DNA of 64,000 nucleotides from Oleiagrimonas sp963821885 (lineage in GTDB: Bacteria > Pseudomonadota > Gammaproteobacteria > Xanthomonadales > Rhodanobacteraceae): positions 248,001 through 312,000 of the forward strand of contig CAWGFN010000005.1 in the NCBI GenBank assembly GCA_963821885.1. Direction: 5' to 3'. Both the position numbers and the translations under genes were made by a program. The notes under the pieces are model-generated. The model saw only the letters and a program-made list of their open reading frames with translations, did no database searches and was not told the origin of the DNA. This document shows positions 16,554 through 24,612 of the stretch, piece by piece; positions within the stretch are counted from its first letter, which is position 1; each line of letters begins with the position of its first letter.

Positions 16554-17516
16554 TCAGGTCGCGGTCGTGGCCGCGCGCACGTCCGCGAGATCGATCCCGG
16601 CGCGCTCTTGCAGCCAGTGCGCGATCAGATGCCAGGACACCGACAGCCGCGTCGGCGGCCCCATCGTGCCCTGTTCGATGCCCTGCACGATCTGCTCGGG
16701 CGTGAACCATGCCGCGTGCTCCAGCTCGCCGTCGCGCAACTCGATCTCGCGCGTGGTTGCGTGGGCGGTGAAGCCGAGCATCAGCGAGGCCGGAAACGGC
16801 CACGGTTGCGAGGAGTGGTAGCGGCAGCCGTCCACGATGACGCCGGTTTCCTCGGCGACCTCGCGACGCACCGCGTCCTCCAGCGATTCACCCGGCTCGA
16901 CGAATCCGGCCAGGGTCGAATAACGGCCCTTCGGCCAGTTGGCCTGGCGACCCAGCAGGCAGGCGCCATCGTGCTCGACGACCACGATGATCGCCGGATC
17001 ACTGCGCGGGAACTGCAGGCCGCCGCACTGCGTGCAGCGCGCGCGATGGCCGGCCGCCACGCGCTCCAGCGATCCGCCGCAGGCCGGGCAGAAGCGCGTG
17101 CGCGACTGCCAGTGGGCCAGGCCGCTGGCGTAGGCGAAAAGGCCGGCGTCGAAAGCGTCGAACTGCATGCCCGCCTGGCGCAGGTTCGTGCGGCCGGCGC
17201 CCAGCTTCGCGGCCACGGCATCGGCGCGTTCGGCATCGGCGTGCAGGAGGAAGAAGCCGCGTCCGTCGCCGGACACGCCCAGCAGGCTGGCATCGATGTC
17301 GGGCAGCAGGTCGTCGCGCTCGGCCACGTCCAGCAGCCGCGGCGCGCCCTGGCCGGCATCGGTCAGCAGTCGTGCATCGGCATCCAGCACCAGGTAGCGG
17401 GTGCCCCCGGCGCGCGCCAGCGCGTGCAGCCAGTCGCGATCGTCGCGACGTTCGGCCATGCGGTCGAGCGCAAGGCCGGCAAAGGTGTGGATCGGGGCGC
17501 TGATGGCGCGGTCCAT
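16554..17516 (-). CDS. nudC: NADH pyrophosphatase / RNA deNADding enzyme NudC
   Basis: NudC hydrolyses NAD(H) and removes NAD caps from RNA. The 320-residue product has a zinc ribbon with two Cys pairs (CPACGG and CTQCGG), then a Nudix box (GFVEPGES followed by REVAEETGV) and the NudC signature SQPWPFP just after it. ATG 17516 (MDRAISAPIHTF) gives the usual length; the frame extends to 17576 without support. It lies between ampE and erpA, transcribed in the same direction, 16 bases after erpA. Confidence 0.94.
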   Translation of the reverse strand: MDRAISAPIHTFAGLALDRMAERRDDRDWLHALARAGGTRYLVLDADARLLTDAGQGAPRLLDVAERDDLLPDIDASLLGVSGDGRGFFLLHADAERADAVAAKLGAGRTNLRQAGMQFDAFDAGLFAYASGLAHWQSRTRFCPACGGSLERVAAGHRARCTQCGGLQFPRSDPAIIVVVEHDGACLLGRQANWPKGRYSTLAGFVEPGESLEDAVRREVAEETGVIVDGCRYHSSQPWPFPASLMLGFTAHATTREIELRDGELEHAAWFTPEQIVQGIEQGTMGPPTRLSVSWHLIAHWLQERAGIDLADVRAATTAT

Positions 17517-17532
17517 GGAGCCTGCGCGCAGG

Positions 17533-17904
17533 CTAGACCGAGAACGAGGAGCCGCAGCCGCAGGTCGTGCTGGCATTGGGATTGCGGATCACGAACTGCG
17601 CGCCGCTGAGGTTTTCCGCGTAGTCGATCTCGGCGCCGGTCAGGTACTGCAGCGAGAGCGGGTCGACCAGCAGCGTGACGCCTTCCTTGTCCAGGGCGAG
17701 GTCGTCCTCGGCCTGTTCCTCGTCGAAGGTGAAGCCATACTGGAAGCCCGAGCAGCCACCGCCGGTGATATACACGCGCAGCTTCAGCGCGGGGTTGCCC
17801 TCCTCGTCGATCAGCTGGCGCACCTTGTGCGCGGCCGCATCGGTGAAGACCAGCGGCGCGCCGCCGCTGCGGTAGTCGGGCATCTGGATCGGGACGGTGT
17901 TCAT
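17533..17904 (-). CDS. erpA: Iron-sulfur cluster insertion protein ErpA
   Basis: ErpA is an A-type carrier that delivers Fe-S clusters to apoproteins. The 123-residue product has the three conserved cysteines, in TGGGCSGFQYG and in the C-terminal TTCGCGSSFSV. ATG 17904 (MNTVPIQM) gives the normal size; an in-frame upstream extension to 17985 was rejected. It sits 90 bases downstream of the bactofilin gene and just upstream of nudC. Confidence 0.96.
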   Translation of the reverse strand: MNTVPIQMPDYRSGGAPLVFTDAAAHKVRQLIDEEGNPALKLRVYITGGGCSGFQYGFTFDEEQAEDDLALDKEGVTLLVDPLSLQYLTGAEIDYAENLSGAQFVIRNPNASTTCGCGSSFSV

Positions 17905-17994
17905 GTCGCCAGTGTCGCGCTTCGGGCCTATCGCGGCAAGCCGCCGCCCAAGGAAAATGAGGGCGGGCGGCGCCGGTTCAAGCACCGGGCAGGT

Positions 17995-18447
17995 TCAGTC
18001 CTTGCTGGCGTTGTCCATCACCACGTCGCCGTCGAAGGCCTCCTCGCCGGCCGGTCCGGGCAGCTGTCGGCGCGGTTCCTTCTGGTGCACCATGCGGCCG
18101 TTGACCTGGGCGCCTGCGGCCATCTCCAGCACGCGGTAGTGCACGTCGCCCTCGATGGATGCCTGCGCGGCCAGCTCCAGGCGTTCGCTGGCGTGGATGT
18201 TGCCCTTGACGATGCCGTTGATCACGGCATTCGGCACCTGTACCTCGCCAATCACCTGGCCGTGCTCGCTGAGCGTGAAGATGGCGCCCTCGTCATCGGC
18301 GCTGATGCAGCCCTCGATGCAACCGTCCAGGTGCAGGGTGCCGCTGAAATGTACGTCGCCCTGCACCTTGCTGCCCGAGGCGATCAGGCTGGTGTCGCTC
18401 GAATGCGAGTCGTGCGAGGGGCTCTTGCGTTGGTTGCTACTCCACAT
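17995..18447 (-). CDS. Bactofilin
   Basis: This 150-residue polymer-forming cytoskeletal protein (DUF583) has a central right-handed beta-helix, seen as regular short repeats (GDVHFSGTLHLDGCIEGCI, GEVQVPNAVINGIVKGNI, ASIEGDVHYRVLEM). Disordered polar ends flank the core, as usual for bactofilins. These proteins form filaments at the membrane that position envelope enzymes or shape cells. It overlaps the upstream DUF6776-like gene by 11 bases, so the two are probably translated together. Confidence 0.92.
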   Translation of the reverse strand: MWSSNQRKSPSHDSHSSDTSLIASGSKVQGDVHFSGTLHLDGCIEGCISADDEGAIFTLSEHGQVIGEVQVPNAVINGIVKGNIHASERLELAAQASIEGDVHYRVLEMAAGAQVNGRMVHQKEPRRQLPGPAGEEAFDGDVVMDNASKD

Positions 18448-19180
18448 CTTGGTTGTTCTCCGGATTCTTCAGGGCGTCCGTCCAGGACATGCTTTGGTTG
18501 ATGGGTTTGCCGCCCTTCGGCGCCAGATCGACCTGCAGCCGGTTGGGCATGAAGTCCCTGGGCAACAGGATGGTGCCGTGCAGTTGCTGGAAGTACTTGA
18601 ACTTGAAGTGCAGCCCGTCCTTCTGCTCGGGCGCGCTGATGTCCTGCCAATGCATGCGGGCCAGCGAGCCCCCGCGCACGCCATCGACATCGATGGTGGC
18701 CACCCCGTCGACCTCGTCGCCGCGACGGGCATTGCGGGTCAGGGTCAGCTCCAGGTTCCAGGCGTGCGAATGGCCGACCCGCTGCAGGTGCACATCCTGC
18801 AGCTGCAGGCCCTGGTGCTGGGCACTGCCGCCGACCAGGCGGGAATAAAAGGCCAGATCGGCGCGCAGGCCGTTGATCTGTTCGTCGCGCTCGGCCAGGT
18901 TGTCGGTGAGCTTGCGGCTGGCCACGTTGGCGACCTGCACCGAGCGCTGGGCGATCGCCAGCTGCTGTTTCAGGCGCGCATTCTCCTGCGTCAGCTGGCC
19001 TGTCTTGCCGCCGCGGTGGACCAGCGACGGCGCCCCGTTCCTGCCCAGGACATAGCCCAGGCCCAGCGCGAGCACCAGCAAGGCCGCCAGGCCGGCGATC
19101 CGCCACCATCGCGAGCGCGGACGGGCCGGCGGGGTGTGCAGTGGATGCACGGCGTAGCGGGGCGGGGGGCGAATGCTCAT
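18437..19180 (-). CDS. DUF6776-like membrane protein upstream of bactofilin
   Basis: The 247-residue protein has a basic N-terminus, one transmembrane helix at about residues 29-46 (WWRIAGLAALLVLALGLGYV), a coiled-coil stretch (ENARLKQQLAIAQRSVQVAN through LAERDEQINGLRADL) and a C-terminal soluble domain. This fits the DUF6776 family, whose function I do not know. Gene overlap with bactofilin suggests it is a membrane anchor or partner for the filament, which is inference. The start is ATG 19180; the frame continues to 19213 without clear support. Confidence 0.7.
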   Translation of the reverse strand: MSIRPPPRYAVHPLHTPPARPRSRWWRIAGLAALLVLALGLGYVLGRNGAPSLVHRGGKTGQLTQENARLKQQLAIAQRSVQVANVASRKLTDNLAERDEQINGLRADLAFYSRLVGGSAQHQGLQLQDVHLQRVGHSHAWNLELTLTRNARRGDEVDGVATIDVDGVRGGSLARMHWQDISAPEQKDGLHFKFKYFQQLHGTILLPRDFMPNRLQVDLAPKGGKPINQSMSWTDALKNPENNQDVE

Positions 19181-19287
19181 GGACAACCCGGGGGAAAGCA
19201 GACATATAGCCACCGCCCACGACGAGCGTCAAGGCGGGCGGCGGGCGCGCGTATACTCGGACACTGTTTTCGCAGGCGGGTTCGCAC

Positions 19288-19719
19288 GTGCTCTGGTTGA
19301 AGGCCTTTCACATCATCTTCGTGGTGACCTGGTTCGCCGGTCTGTTCTACCTGCCGCGGCTGTTCGTCTACCACGTGGAGGCCACCGAACCGGTCGTGCG
19401 CGAGCGGCTGAAGATCATGCAGAGGCGCCTGCTCGGCATCACCCACATCGGCGGATTGCTGGCGGTGGGTTTCGGCTTGGCGACCATGGCCTGGTGGCTG
19501 GCGCATGCGCCGGGCTACCTGATGGACGGCTGGTGGTTCCACGCCAAGCTGGGCCTGGTGCTGCTGTTGATCGGCTATCACGCGATGCTGGTCTGGATGG
19601 TTCGCCGCGCGCGCCATGACGCGCTGAACTGGAGCAGCCGCGCGCTGCGCATCTTCAACGAAGTGCCGGCGGTGCTGCTGATCGCGATCGTGATCCTGGT
19701 GGTGGTCAAGCCGCACTGA
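19288..19719 (+). CDS. hemJ: Protoporphyrinogen IX oxidase HemJ
   Basis: HemJ oxidises protoporphyrinogen IX in heme synthesis in bacteria lacking HemG or HemY. The 143-residue product has four membrane helices and the conserved N-terminal LKAFHIIFVVTWFAGLFYLPRLF split by a short loop, with the His of AFHI and the WFHAKLGLV motif. It starts with GTG 19288. A TATACT box at 19252-19257 is a likely -10. It is divergent from the DUF6776 gene and convergent with rppH. Confidence 0.9.
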   Translation: MLWLKAFHIIFVVTWFAGLFYLPRLFVYHVEATEPVVRERLKIMQRRLLGITHIGGLLAVGFGLATMAWWLAHAPGYLMDGWWFHAKLGLVLLLIGYHAMLVWMVRRARHDALNWSSRALRIFNEVPAVLLIAIVILVVVKPH

Positions 19720-19736
19720 ATCGCTTGCGGCATGCC

Positions 19737-20282
19737 TCAGGCGACGGCGCTTCCGGTGCTGTCGCCGCGGTTGGCGCGTCGCCGCGGATGCTCGATGCGG
19801 ATGCGGCAGGCACGTTCGACCAGCGGCGCGAACTGGCGCAGCGCGCGCTCGTACACACGGCGCTTGAACGGCACCACGTGCTCGGCCGGGTACCAGAAGT
19901 CGACCCAGCGCCAGGAGTCGAACTCGGGCGTCTCGGTGGCGTCCAGGTTCAGGTGCTGCTCGTGGCCGGTGAAGCGCAGCAGGAACCAGACCTGTTTCTG
20001 GCCGATGCACTGCGGGCTCTGGTGGCGGCGCAGGTAGCGGTTGGGCAGGCGGTAGCGCAGCCAGCCCGGCGTGGTGGCCAGCACTTCGACGTGTTCGGGA
20101 TTGAGGCCGGTCTCCTCGGCCAGCTCGCGGTACATGGCCTCCAGCGGCGTCTCGTCGCTGCGCATGCCACCCTGGGGGAACTGCCAGCCATCTCGACGCA
20201 CGCGGCGTGCCCAGAACAGGCGACCGTCGCCGTTCAGCAGCACGATGCCCACATTGGGGCGGTATCCATCGGTGTCGATCAT
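19737..20282 (-). CDS. rppH: RNA pyrophosphohydrolase
   Basis: RppH removes pyrophosphate from 5'-triphosphate RNA and so begins mRNA decay. The 181-residue Nudix enzyme begins MIDTDGYRPNVGIVL, has WQFPQGGM and the Nudix helix RELAEETGL, and ends in a basic tail as in other members. The start is ATG 20282; the frame is open to 20369, but the family N-terminus is MID(T/D)GYRPNVG. It ends 17 bases from the convergent hemJ. Confidence 0.95.
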   Translation of the reverse strand: MIDTDGYRPNVGIVLLNGDGRLFWARRVRRDGWQFPQGGMRSDETPLEAMYRELAEETGLNPEHVEVLATTPGWLRYRLPNRYLRRHQSPQCIGQKQVWFLLRFTGHEQHLNLDATETPEFDSWRWVDFWYPAEHVVPFKRRVYERALRQFAPLVERACRIRIEHPRRRANRGDSTGSAVA

Positions 20283-20396
20283 GCCGGACTCCAAGACCGC
20301 GAAGGTGGGCTGCCGACGGTCGCGACGGGCCGGATACTCCCGGCAGCTCCTGTAGCTGGATTCAACCATACTGCGCGAAGAACCGGCAAGGCGCCC

Positions 20397-20425
20397 TTGA
20401 AAGCAGGTTCATGCGCGACTAAACT
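20397..20425 (+). promoter_or_regulatory. Promoter of tRNA-Met
   Basis: TTGAAA (20397-20402) and TAAACT (20420-20425) are spaced by 17 bases and lie about 50 bases before the tRNA. This is a good sigma-70 match with no other gene to serve. Confidence 0.6.
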
Positions 20426-20477
20426 TGCGCGCCCTGCCTGTGCGTCGCATCAAGCGACGACACGCAACGTCCTCCAT

Positions 20478-20554
20478 GGCTAGGTAGCTCAGACGGTTAG
20501 AGCGCGGCACTCATAATGCTGAGGTCGGCGGTTCGATTCCGCCCCTAGCCACCA
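20478..20554 (+). tRNA. tRNA-Met (CAT), elongator type
   Basis: The 77-base gene folds into a full cloverleaf. The acceptor stem is GGCTAGG with CCTAGCC, the D arm starts GCTCAG, and the anticodon stem CGGCA/TGCTG (one G-T pair) holds loop CTCATAA with anticodon CAT. The T arm has GGCGG-TTCGATT-CCGCC, and CCA is encoded. The sequence resembles the Escherichia coli elongator tRNA-Met. The first pair is a normal G-C, unlike initiator tRNA. A tRNA-Ile2 (lysidine-modified CAT) is the less likely alternative. Confidence 0.95.
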
Positions 20555-20654
20555 TGGACCATCCGCGAATCGCGCTCGCGCTTCGCCTGGTATTCGCGAC
20601 ACGCCCGCCCCTGCCCGCGCCCTGGCGCCGGCACGTGGCGTCGTGGGCGGGTAC

Positions 20655-22184
20655 TCAGTGGTGGTGGGCGTGGTCGTGCGCGGCGCGGTCCAGGCTGGCC
20701 AGGCCGCCGGTGAGCGAATACACGTTGCGCAGGCCCTGGCGACGCAGCTGGCGCGCGGCGTGGGCGCTGCGGCGACCGCTGGCGCACAGCAGAAGATGCC
20801 TGCCCTGGCCCAGTTCGTCGGCGTGGCGGTCGATCAGCGCGGCCGCGATGCAGCGCGAAGGTGCGGCGACCGGTTGCGCGGCGATCTCGTCGGCATCGCG
20901 CAGGTCGATCAGCGCGTAGCCCTCGGCGATGGCGTCCTCGATCCGCGCGAAGGCGAGCTCGATGTCGCCCTCCGCCGCCGCCCGGGCCAGTTCGGCACGC
21001 GCGACCTGCGCGCAACCGCCGCGGGTGGCGCAACCCGCGGCCGGGTCCACCGGCAGCCGGCGCACCTGCGTATCGAGCAGGTCGACCAGCAACAGGGCGT
21101 CGTCGTCCGCGCGCGGCAGGTCGAGCAGGATCTTCAGCGCCTCCATGGCCTGCATGGCGCCGAGCACGCCGGGAACGGGGCCCAGCACGCCGGCCTCGGC
21201 GCAGCTGCCGGCGGCTTCCGGCGATGGTTGATCGGGCCACAGGCAGCGCAGGCAGGCCCGGCCGGGCTGGCCGGTGACCACCTGAAGCTGGCCTTCGTAC
21301 TGGTACACGCTGGCCAGGACCAGCGGCGTGCCGGTGACCACCGCGGCATCGTTGCTGAGGTAGCGACTGTCCAGGGTGTCGGTGCAATCGAGCACCAGGT
21401 CGAAGTCGGCGAAGACCCGGGCGGCGTTGCCGGCGTGCAGCGGCGCGTCGAAGCTGCGCACCGTGACCGCGGGATTGAGCGCGCGCAGGTGCCGGGCGGC
21501 AAGTTCGGCCTTGGGCTGGCCCACATCACGGGCGTCGTACAACGTCTGGCGGTGCAGGTTGCTGGCCTCCAGGCGGTCGCCGTCGACGATGCCCAGGGTG
21601 CCCACGCCGGCCCCGGCCAGGTAGCTCAGCGCCGGACTGCCGAGGCCGCCGGCGCCGATCACCAGCACGCGCGCGGCGGCCAGTTTGGCCTGGCCCCCGG
21701 CGCCGACCTCGCGCAGGCGGGACTGGCGCGAGTAGTCCGGCGTCCAGGTCAGCGCATGGTCGTGGCTGTGGCTGCAGGCGACCCAGGCGGTATCGCCCTC
21801 CAGATAGTGTTCCTTCTTCCAGATCGGCAGGCGGTGCTTGATGGCGTCGATCACGTAGCGGCAGGCGCGGAAGGCCTCGTCGCGATGCGCGGCGGCGGCG
21901 CCGACCCACACCGCCATGTCGCCCACCTTCAGCGCCCCGGTGCGGTGCACGCAGACGATGTCGTCCACGCCGAACAGCGCCGCGGCCTCGTCCAGAATGC
22001 GCGCGCCCTCGGTTTGCGCCAGTTCCTCGTAGGCCTCGTAGTCCAGGCCGTCGACCTCGCGGCCCTCGTTGCTGTTGCGCACCCAGCCCTCGAAGGCGCA
22101 GAAGCCACCGTTGCCCGGGCCGGAAAGCTCGGCGCGCAGGGCGGCCACGTCGACGGCGCGGGGGGCGATGGCGAAGCGTTTCAT
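20655..22184 (-). CDS. Fusion: MoaE + MoeB + rhodanese
   Basis: This 509-residue protein joins three steps of molybdopterin formation. Residues 1 to ~145 are the MoaE large subunit of molybdopterin synthase, with catalytic lysines in the IKHRLPIWKKEHY segment. Residues ~155-400 are a MoeB/ThiF E1-like domain with VLVIGAGGLGSPAL, the aspartate of DCTDTLDSRYL and a CLRC pair; the second zinc cysteine pair is unusual, spaced CATRGGC. Residues ~405-500 are a rhodanese domain with the catalytic cysteine loop LLLCASGRRS. The fusion could activate MoaD, supply sulfur and build the dithiolene in one polypeptide. Its start overlaps the moaD stop (ATGA). Confidence 0.9.
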   Translation of the reverse strand: MKRFAIAPRAVDVAALRAELSGPGNGGFCAFEGWVRNSNEGREVDGLDYEAYEELAQTEGARILDEAAALFGVDDIVCVHRTGALKVGDMAVWVGAAAAHRDEAFRACRYVIDAIKHRLPIWKKEHYLEGDTAWVACSHSHDHALTWTPDYSRQSRLREVGAGGQAKLAAARVLVIGAGGLGSPALSYLAGAGVGTLGIVDGDRLEASNLHRQTLYDARDVGQPKAELAARHLRALNPAVTVRSFDAPLHAGNAARVFADFDLVLDCTDTLDSRYLSNDAAVVTGTPLVLASVYQYEGQLQVVTGQPGRACLRCLWPDQPSPEAAGSCAEAGVLGPVPGVLGAMQAMEALKILLDLPRADDDALLLVDLLDTQVRRLPVDPAAGCATRGGCAQVARAELARAAAEGDIELAFARIEDAIAEGYALIDLRDADEIAAQPVAAPSRCIAAALIDRHADELGQGRHLLLCASGRRSAHAARQLRRQGLRNVYSLTGGLASLDRAAHDHAHHH

Positions 22185-22423
22185 CCGCCGGCCACCGGCG
22201 GGATGAACACCACGGTATCGCCGTCAGCCAGCGGCCCGTCCCAGTCGCTGAAGCGCGCGTTCACGGCCACTTTCAGCTCCCGGGTCGACAGCGAAAAGCC
22301 GTGGCGGGCGGCCAGTTCGGCATACAGCGCCTTGAGCGAGGCGGCCTCGGTATCGACGTCCTCGCGGCCGGTGCCGGCCTGTTCGCGCAGTTGCGCGTAG
22401 TACTCGAGATGCAGGGTGGTCAT
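22181..22423 (-). CDS. moaD: Molybdopterin synthase sulfur carrier subunit MoaD
   Basis: MoaD is the ubiquitin-like sulfur carrier that is adenylated by MoeB, thiocarboxylated and used by MoaE. The 80-residue product has the beta-grasp pattern, DGDTVVFIPPVAGG at the end and the required C-terminal Gly-Gly. It overlaps mobA upstream and the MoaE-MoeB fusion downstream by four bases each. Confidence 0.94.
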   Translation of the reverse strand: MTTLHLEYYAQLREQAGTGREDVDTEAASLKALYAELAARHGFSLSTRELKVAVNARFSDWDGPLADGDTVVFIPPVAGG

Positions 22424-23022
22424 CGGGTGGATTCCATGGCGCGCCGCACGGCGTCGAATTCCTGCGGCGTGTTGACGTTGTCCAGGGCCGCTCCCGGAGG
22501 GGGCAGCAGGTGGGTGTCGGAGAGGATCAGCGCCTTGCGTGGACAGGACTTGCCCGCCTGCATGCGTTCGGCCAGCAGGCCGCGGCTGGACGGCTCCCAG
22601 ATCGCGCACAGCGGTTCGGGCAGGTCGTCGAAGCGGCTGCGGAAGGCGGTGGCGTGGCGCTGCGGGTCGCGTGCGGCGACCAGGGTGTCGAGCGTGTCGC
22701 GCTCGAGCAGCGGCAGGTCGCAGGCCAGCACCAGCCAGGCGACGTCCGGATGCAGGTCCTGCGCCGAGAGGATGCCGGCGGACGGGCTGGCGGGTTCCCA
22801 GCTGTCGATGATCCGCGGCAGCTGCGCGCGCAAGGGGTCGTCCTTCTGTTCGGCGCGCATCGAGAGGAAGGCGCGATCGGTCACCGCCGCGAGCAGGCGC
22901 CAGGCATGCAGCAGCTGCGGCTCGCCGTGATAGTCGAGGGCCGCCTTGTCGTGCTGCATGCGGGTGCTGGCGCCGCCGCCGAGCAGCAGGCCGTACAGCG
23001 GAGGCGCGGAGCGGGTATTCAT
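22420..23022 (-). CDS. mobA: MobA-like molybdenum cofactor nucleotidyltransferase
   Basis: MobA adds GMP (or a related protein adds CMP) to molybdopterin. The 200-residue product has the nucleotide-binding N-terminus YGLLLGGGASTRMQHDKAAL, where the usual RMG is RMQ, then LVLACDLPLL as the metal-binding Asp motif and the C-terminal NVNTPQEF. Operon position within moa genes supports this over other NTP transferases. The exact nucleotide used is not certain. Confidence 0.85.
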   Translation of the reverse strand: MNTRSAPPLYGLLLGGGASTRMQHDKAALDYHGEPQLLHAWRLLAAVTDRAFLSMRAEQKDDPLRAQLPRIIDSWEPASPSAGILSAQDLHPDVAWLVLACDLPLLERDTLDTLVAARDPQRHATAFRSRFDDLPEPLCAIWEPSSRGLLAERMQAGKSCPRKALILSDTHLLPPPGAALDNVNTPQEFDAVRRAMESTR

Positions 23023-23519
23023 GATGCGTCCGCGGCATCGCGGTCGAAGTCGCGCTTGCCGCCACTCTTGCTGATCAGGCGCACCTCGCCGATGACGATG
23101 TCGTGCGAGAGCGCCTTGCACATGTCGTACATGGTCAGCGCGGCGATGCTGGCGCCGGTCAGCGCCTCCATTTCCACGCCGGTGGTGCCGTGGCAGGAGA
23201 CAGTGCAGTCGATCAGCGCGTCGTCGCCCTGCATCACGATCTCGATCTTGCACTTGTCCAGGGCCAGCGGGTGGCACAGCGGGATCAGCTGCGCGGTGGC
23301 CTTGGCGCCCATCACGCCGGCGATGTTGGCGACAGTCAGCACCGACCCCTTGGGCGTGACGTGGCCGGCGTCGCGCAGCACGCGCGCGACCTCGGCGGGA
23401 AACGCCACGCGCGCCCGCGCCCGCGCCGTGCGGCGAGTGGGCGTCTTGGCGCCGACGTCGACCATGCGCGGCTGCGCATCGTCGCCGACATGGGACAGCT
23501 GGGTGTCTGGTTGGCTCAT
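23019..23519 (-). CDS. moaC: Cyclic pyranopterin monophosphate synthase MoaC
   Basis: MoaC converts the MoaA product to cyclic pyranopterin monophosphate. The 166-residue protein has MVDVGAKTPTRRTARA, IPLCHPLALDKCKIE, GTTGVEMEALTGASIAALT, MYDMCKALSHDI and the C-terminal SKSGGKRDF, which are the family's active-site and core motifs. Its stop overlaps the mobA start by four bases, and moaA ends 39 bases upstream. Confidence 0.96.
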   Translation of the reverse strand: MSQPDTQLSHVGDDAQPRMVDVGAKTPTRRTARARARVAFPAEVARVLRDAGHVTPKGSVLTVANIAGVMGAKATAQLIPLCHPLALDKCKIEIVMQGDDALIDCTVSCHGTTGVEMEALTGASIAALTMYDMCKALSHDIVIGEVRLISKSGGKRDFDRDAADAS

Positions 23520-23558
23520 GCGTCGTGACTCCGTGGCGCGCGGCGGGTGGCGCGTGGC

Positions 23559-24611
23559 CTAGCCGCCGATGTAGTGCATCTCGATCTTGCGCGGGTTGGC
23601 GGAACGTCGCGCCGCGCGTTCCTCGCTGTAGCGGTCGCCACGGCGCCGCCACACCGTGCGCAGGATCTCGAGCAGTTCGTCATCGCTGGCGCCCGCGCGC
23701 AGCGGACTGCGCAGGTCGCTGCCGCGGGTGGCGAACAGGCAGGTGTAGAGTACGCCCTCCGAGGACAGCCGCGCCCGCGAGCAGGCGCCGCAGAAGGGCT
23801 CGCTGACCGAGGTGATCATGCCGATCTCGCCGGCGCCGTCGAGGTAGCGGTAGCGGCTGGCGACCTCGCCGGGATAGCGTGGCGGCACGGCTTCAAGCGG
23901 CCAGCGCGCGTGGATGCGCTCGACCAGTTCGCGCGCCGGGACCACCGCGTCCGGATTCCAGTCGTTGCGGTTGCCCACGTCCATGTATTCGATGAAGCGC
24001 ACCGTGACGCCGCTGCCGCGGAAGCGTTCGACCAGATCCAGCATGCCGTCCTCGTTGACGCCGCGCTGCACCACGGCATTGATCTTCACGCCGTGGGTGA
24101 AGCCGGCTTCGCGGGCGGCCTCGATCCCGGCGAGTACTTCGTCCAGACGGCCGCGGTTGCCGCTCATGCGGTGGAACAGGGCGGGGTCGAGCGTGTCCAG
24201 GCTGACCGTGACGCGATCGAGTCCGGCCTGTCGCAGGGCGCGGGCGTGGCGCGCCAGCAGCACGCCGTTGGTGGTCATGGCCAGGTCGTCGATGCCCTCG
24301 ATGCGGCGCAGGCGGGCCACCAGCCCGGCCAGGTCCGGTCGCAGCAGCGGCTCGCCGCCGGTCAGGCGCAGCTTGCTCACGCCCAGCCGCGCGGCCAGTG
24401 TCGACAGCCGCACGATCTCGTCGAAGTCCAGGCGCTCGTCGTTGCGCAGGAACTGGAAGTGCTCGCCGTAGCGCGATTCGGGCATGCAGTACGGACAGCG
24501 GAAGTTGCAGCGGTCCATGACCGAGATGCGCAGGTCGTGCAGTGGCCGGCCCAGCCGATCGAGCGGCTCGGTGGAGGGGGTCGGGTTCACGGGTGAGTCC
24601 GACGTGCTCAT
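23559..24611 (-). CDS. moaA: GTP 3',8-cyclase MoaA
   Basis: MoaA is the radical-SAM enzyme that rearranges GTP in the first molybdenum-cofactor step. The 350-residue product has the SAM-cluster motif DRCNFRCPYCMP, the GGEPLLR motif, a second cluster site in FCGACSRARLSSEG and LYTCLF, and ends in the Gly-Gly pair needed for activity. ATG 24611 leaves one base after the moeA stop. An in-frame extension to 24656 was rejected. Confidence 0.96.
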   Translation of the reverse strand: MSTSDSPVNPTPSTEPLDRLGRPLHDLRISVMDRCNFRCPYCMPESRYGEHFQFLRNDERLDFDEIVRLSTLAARLGVSKLRLTGGEPLLRPDLAGLVARLRRIEGIDDLAMTTNGVLLARHARALRQAGLDRVTVSLDTLDPALFHRMSGNRGRLDEVLAGIEAAREAGFTHGVKINAVVQRGVNEDGMLDLVERFRGSGVTVRFIEYMDVGNRNDWNPDAVVPARELVERIHARWPLEAVPPRYPGEVASRYRYLDGAGEIGMITSVSEPFCGACSRARLSSEGVLYTCLFATRGSDLRSPLRAGASDDELLEILRTVWRRRGDRYSEERAARRSANPRKIEMHYIGG

Positions 24612-24612
24612 G

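Noticed and set aside
20478..20554. Genomic island insertion at tRNA-Met
   Set aside because: No integrase follows and no duplicated tRNA end was seen; normal cofactor genes lie directly downstream.
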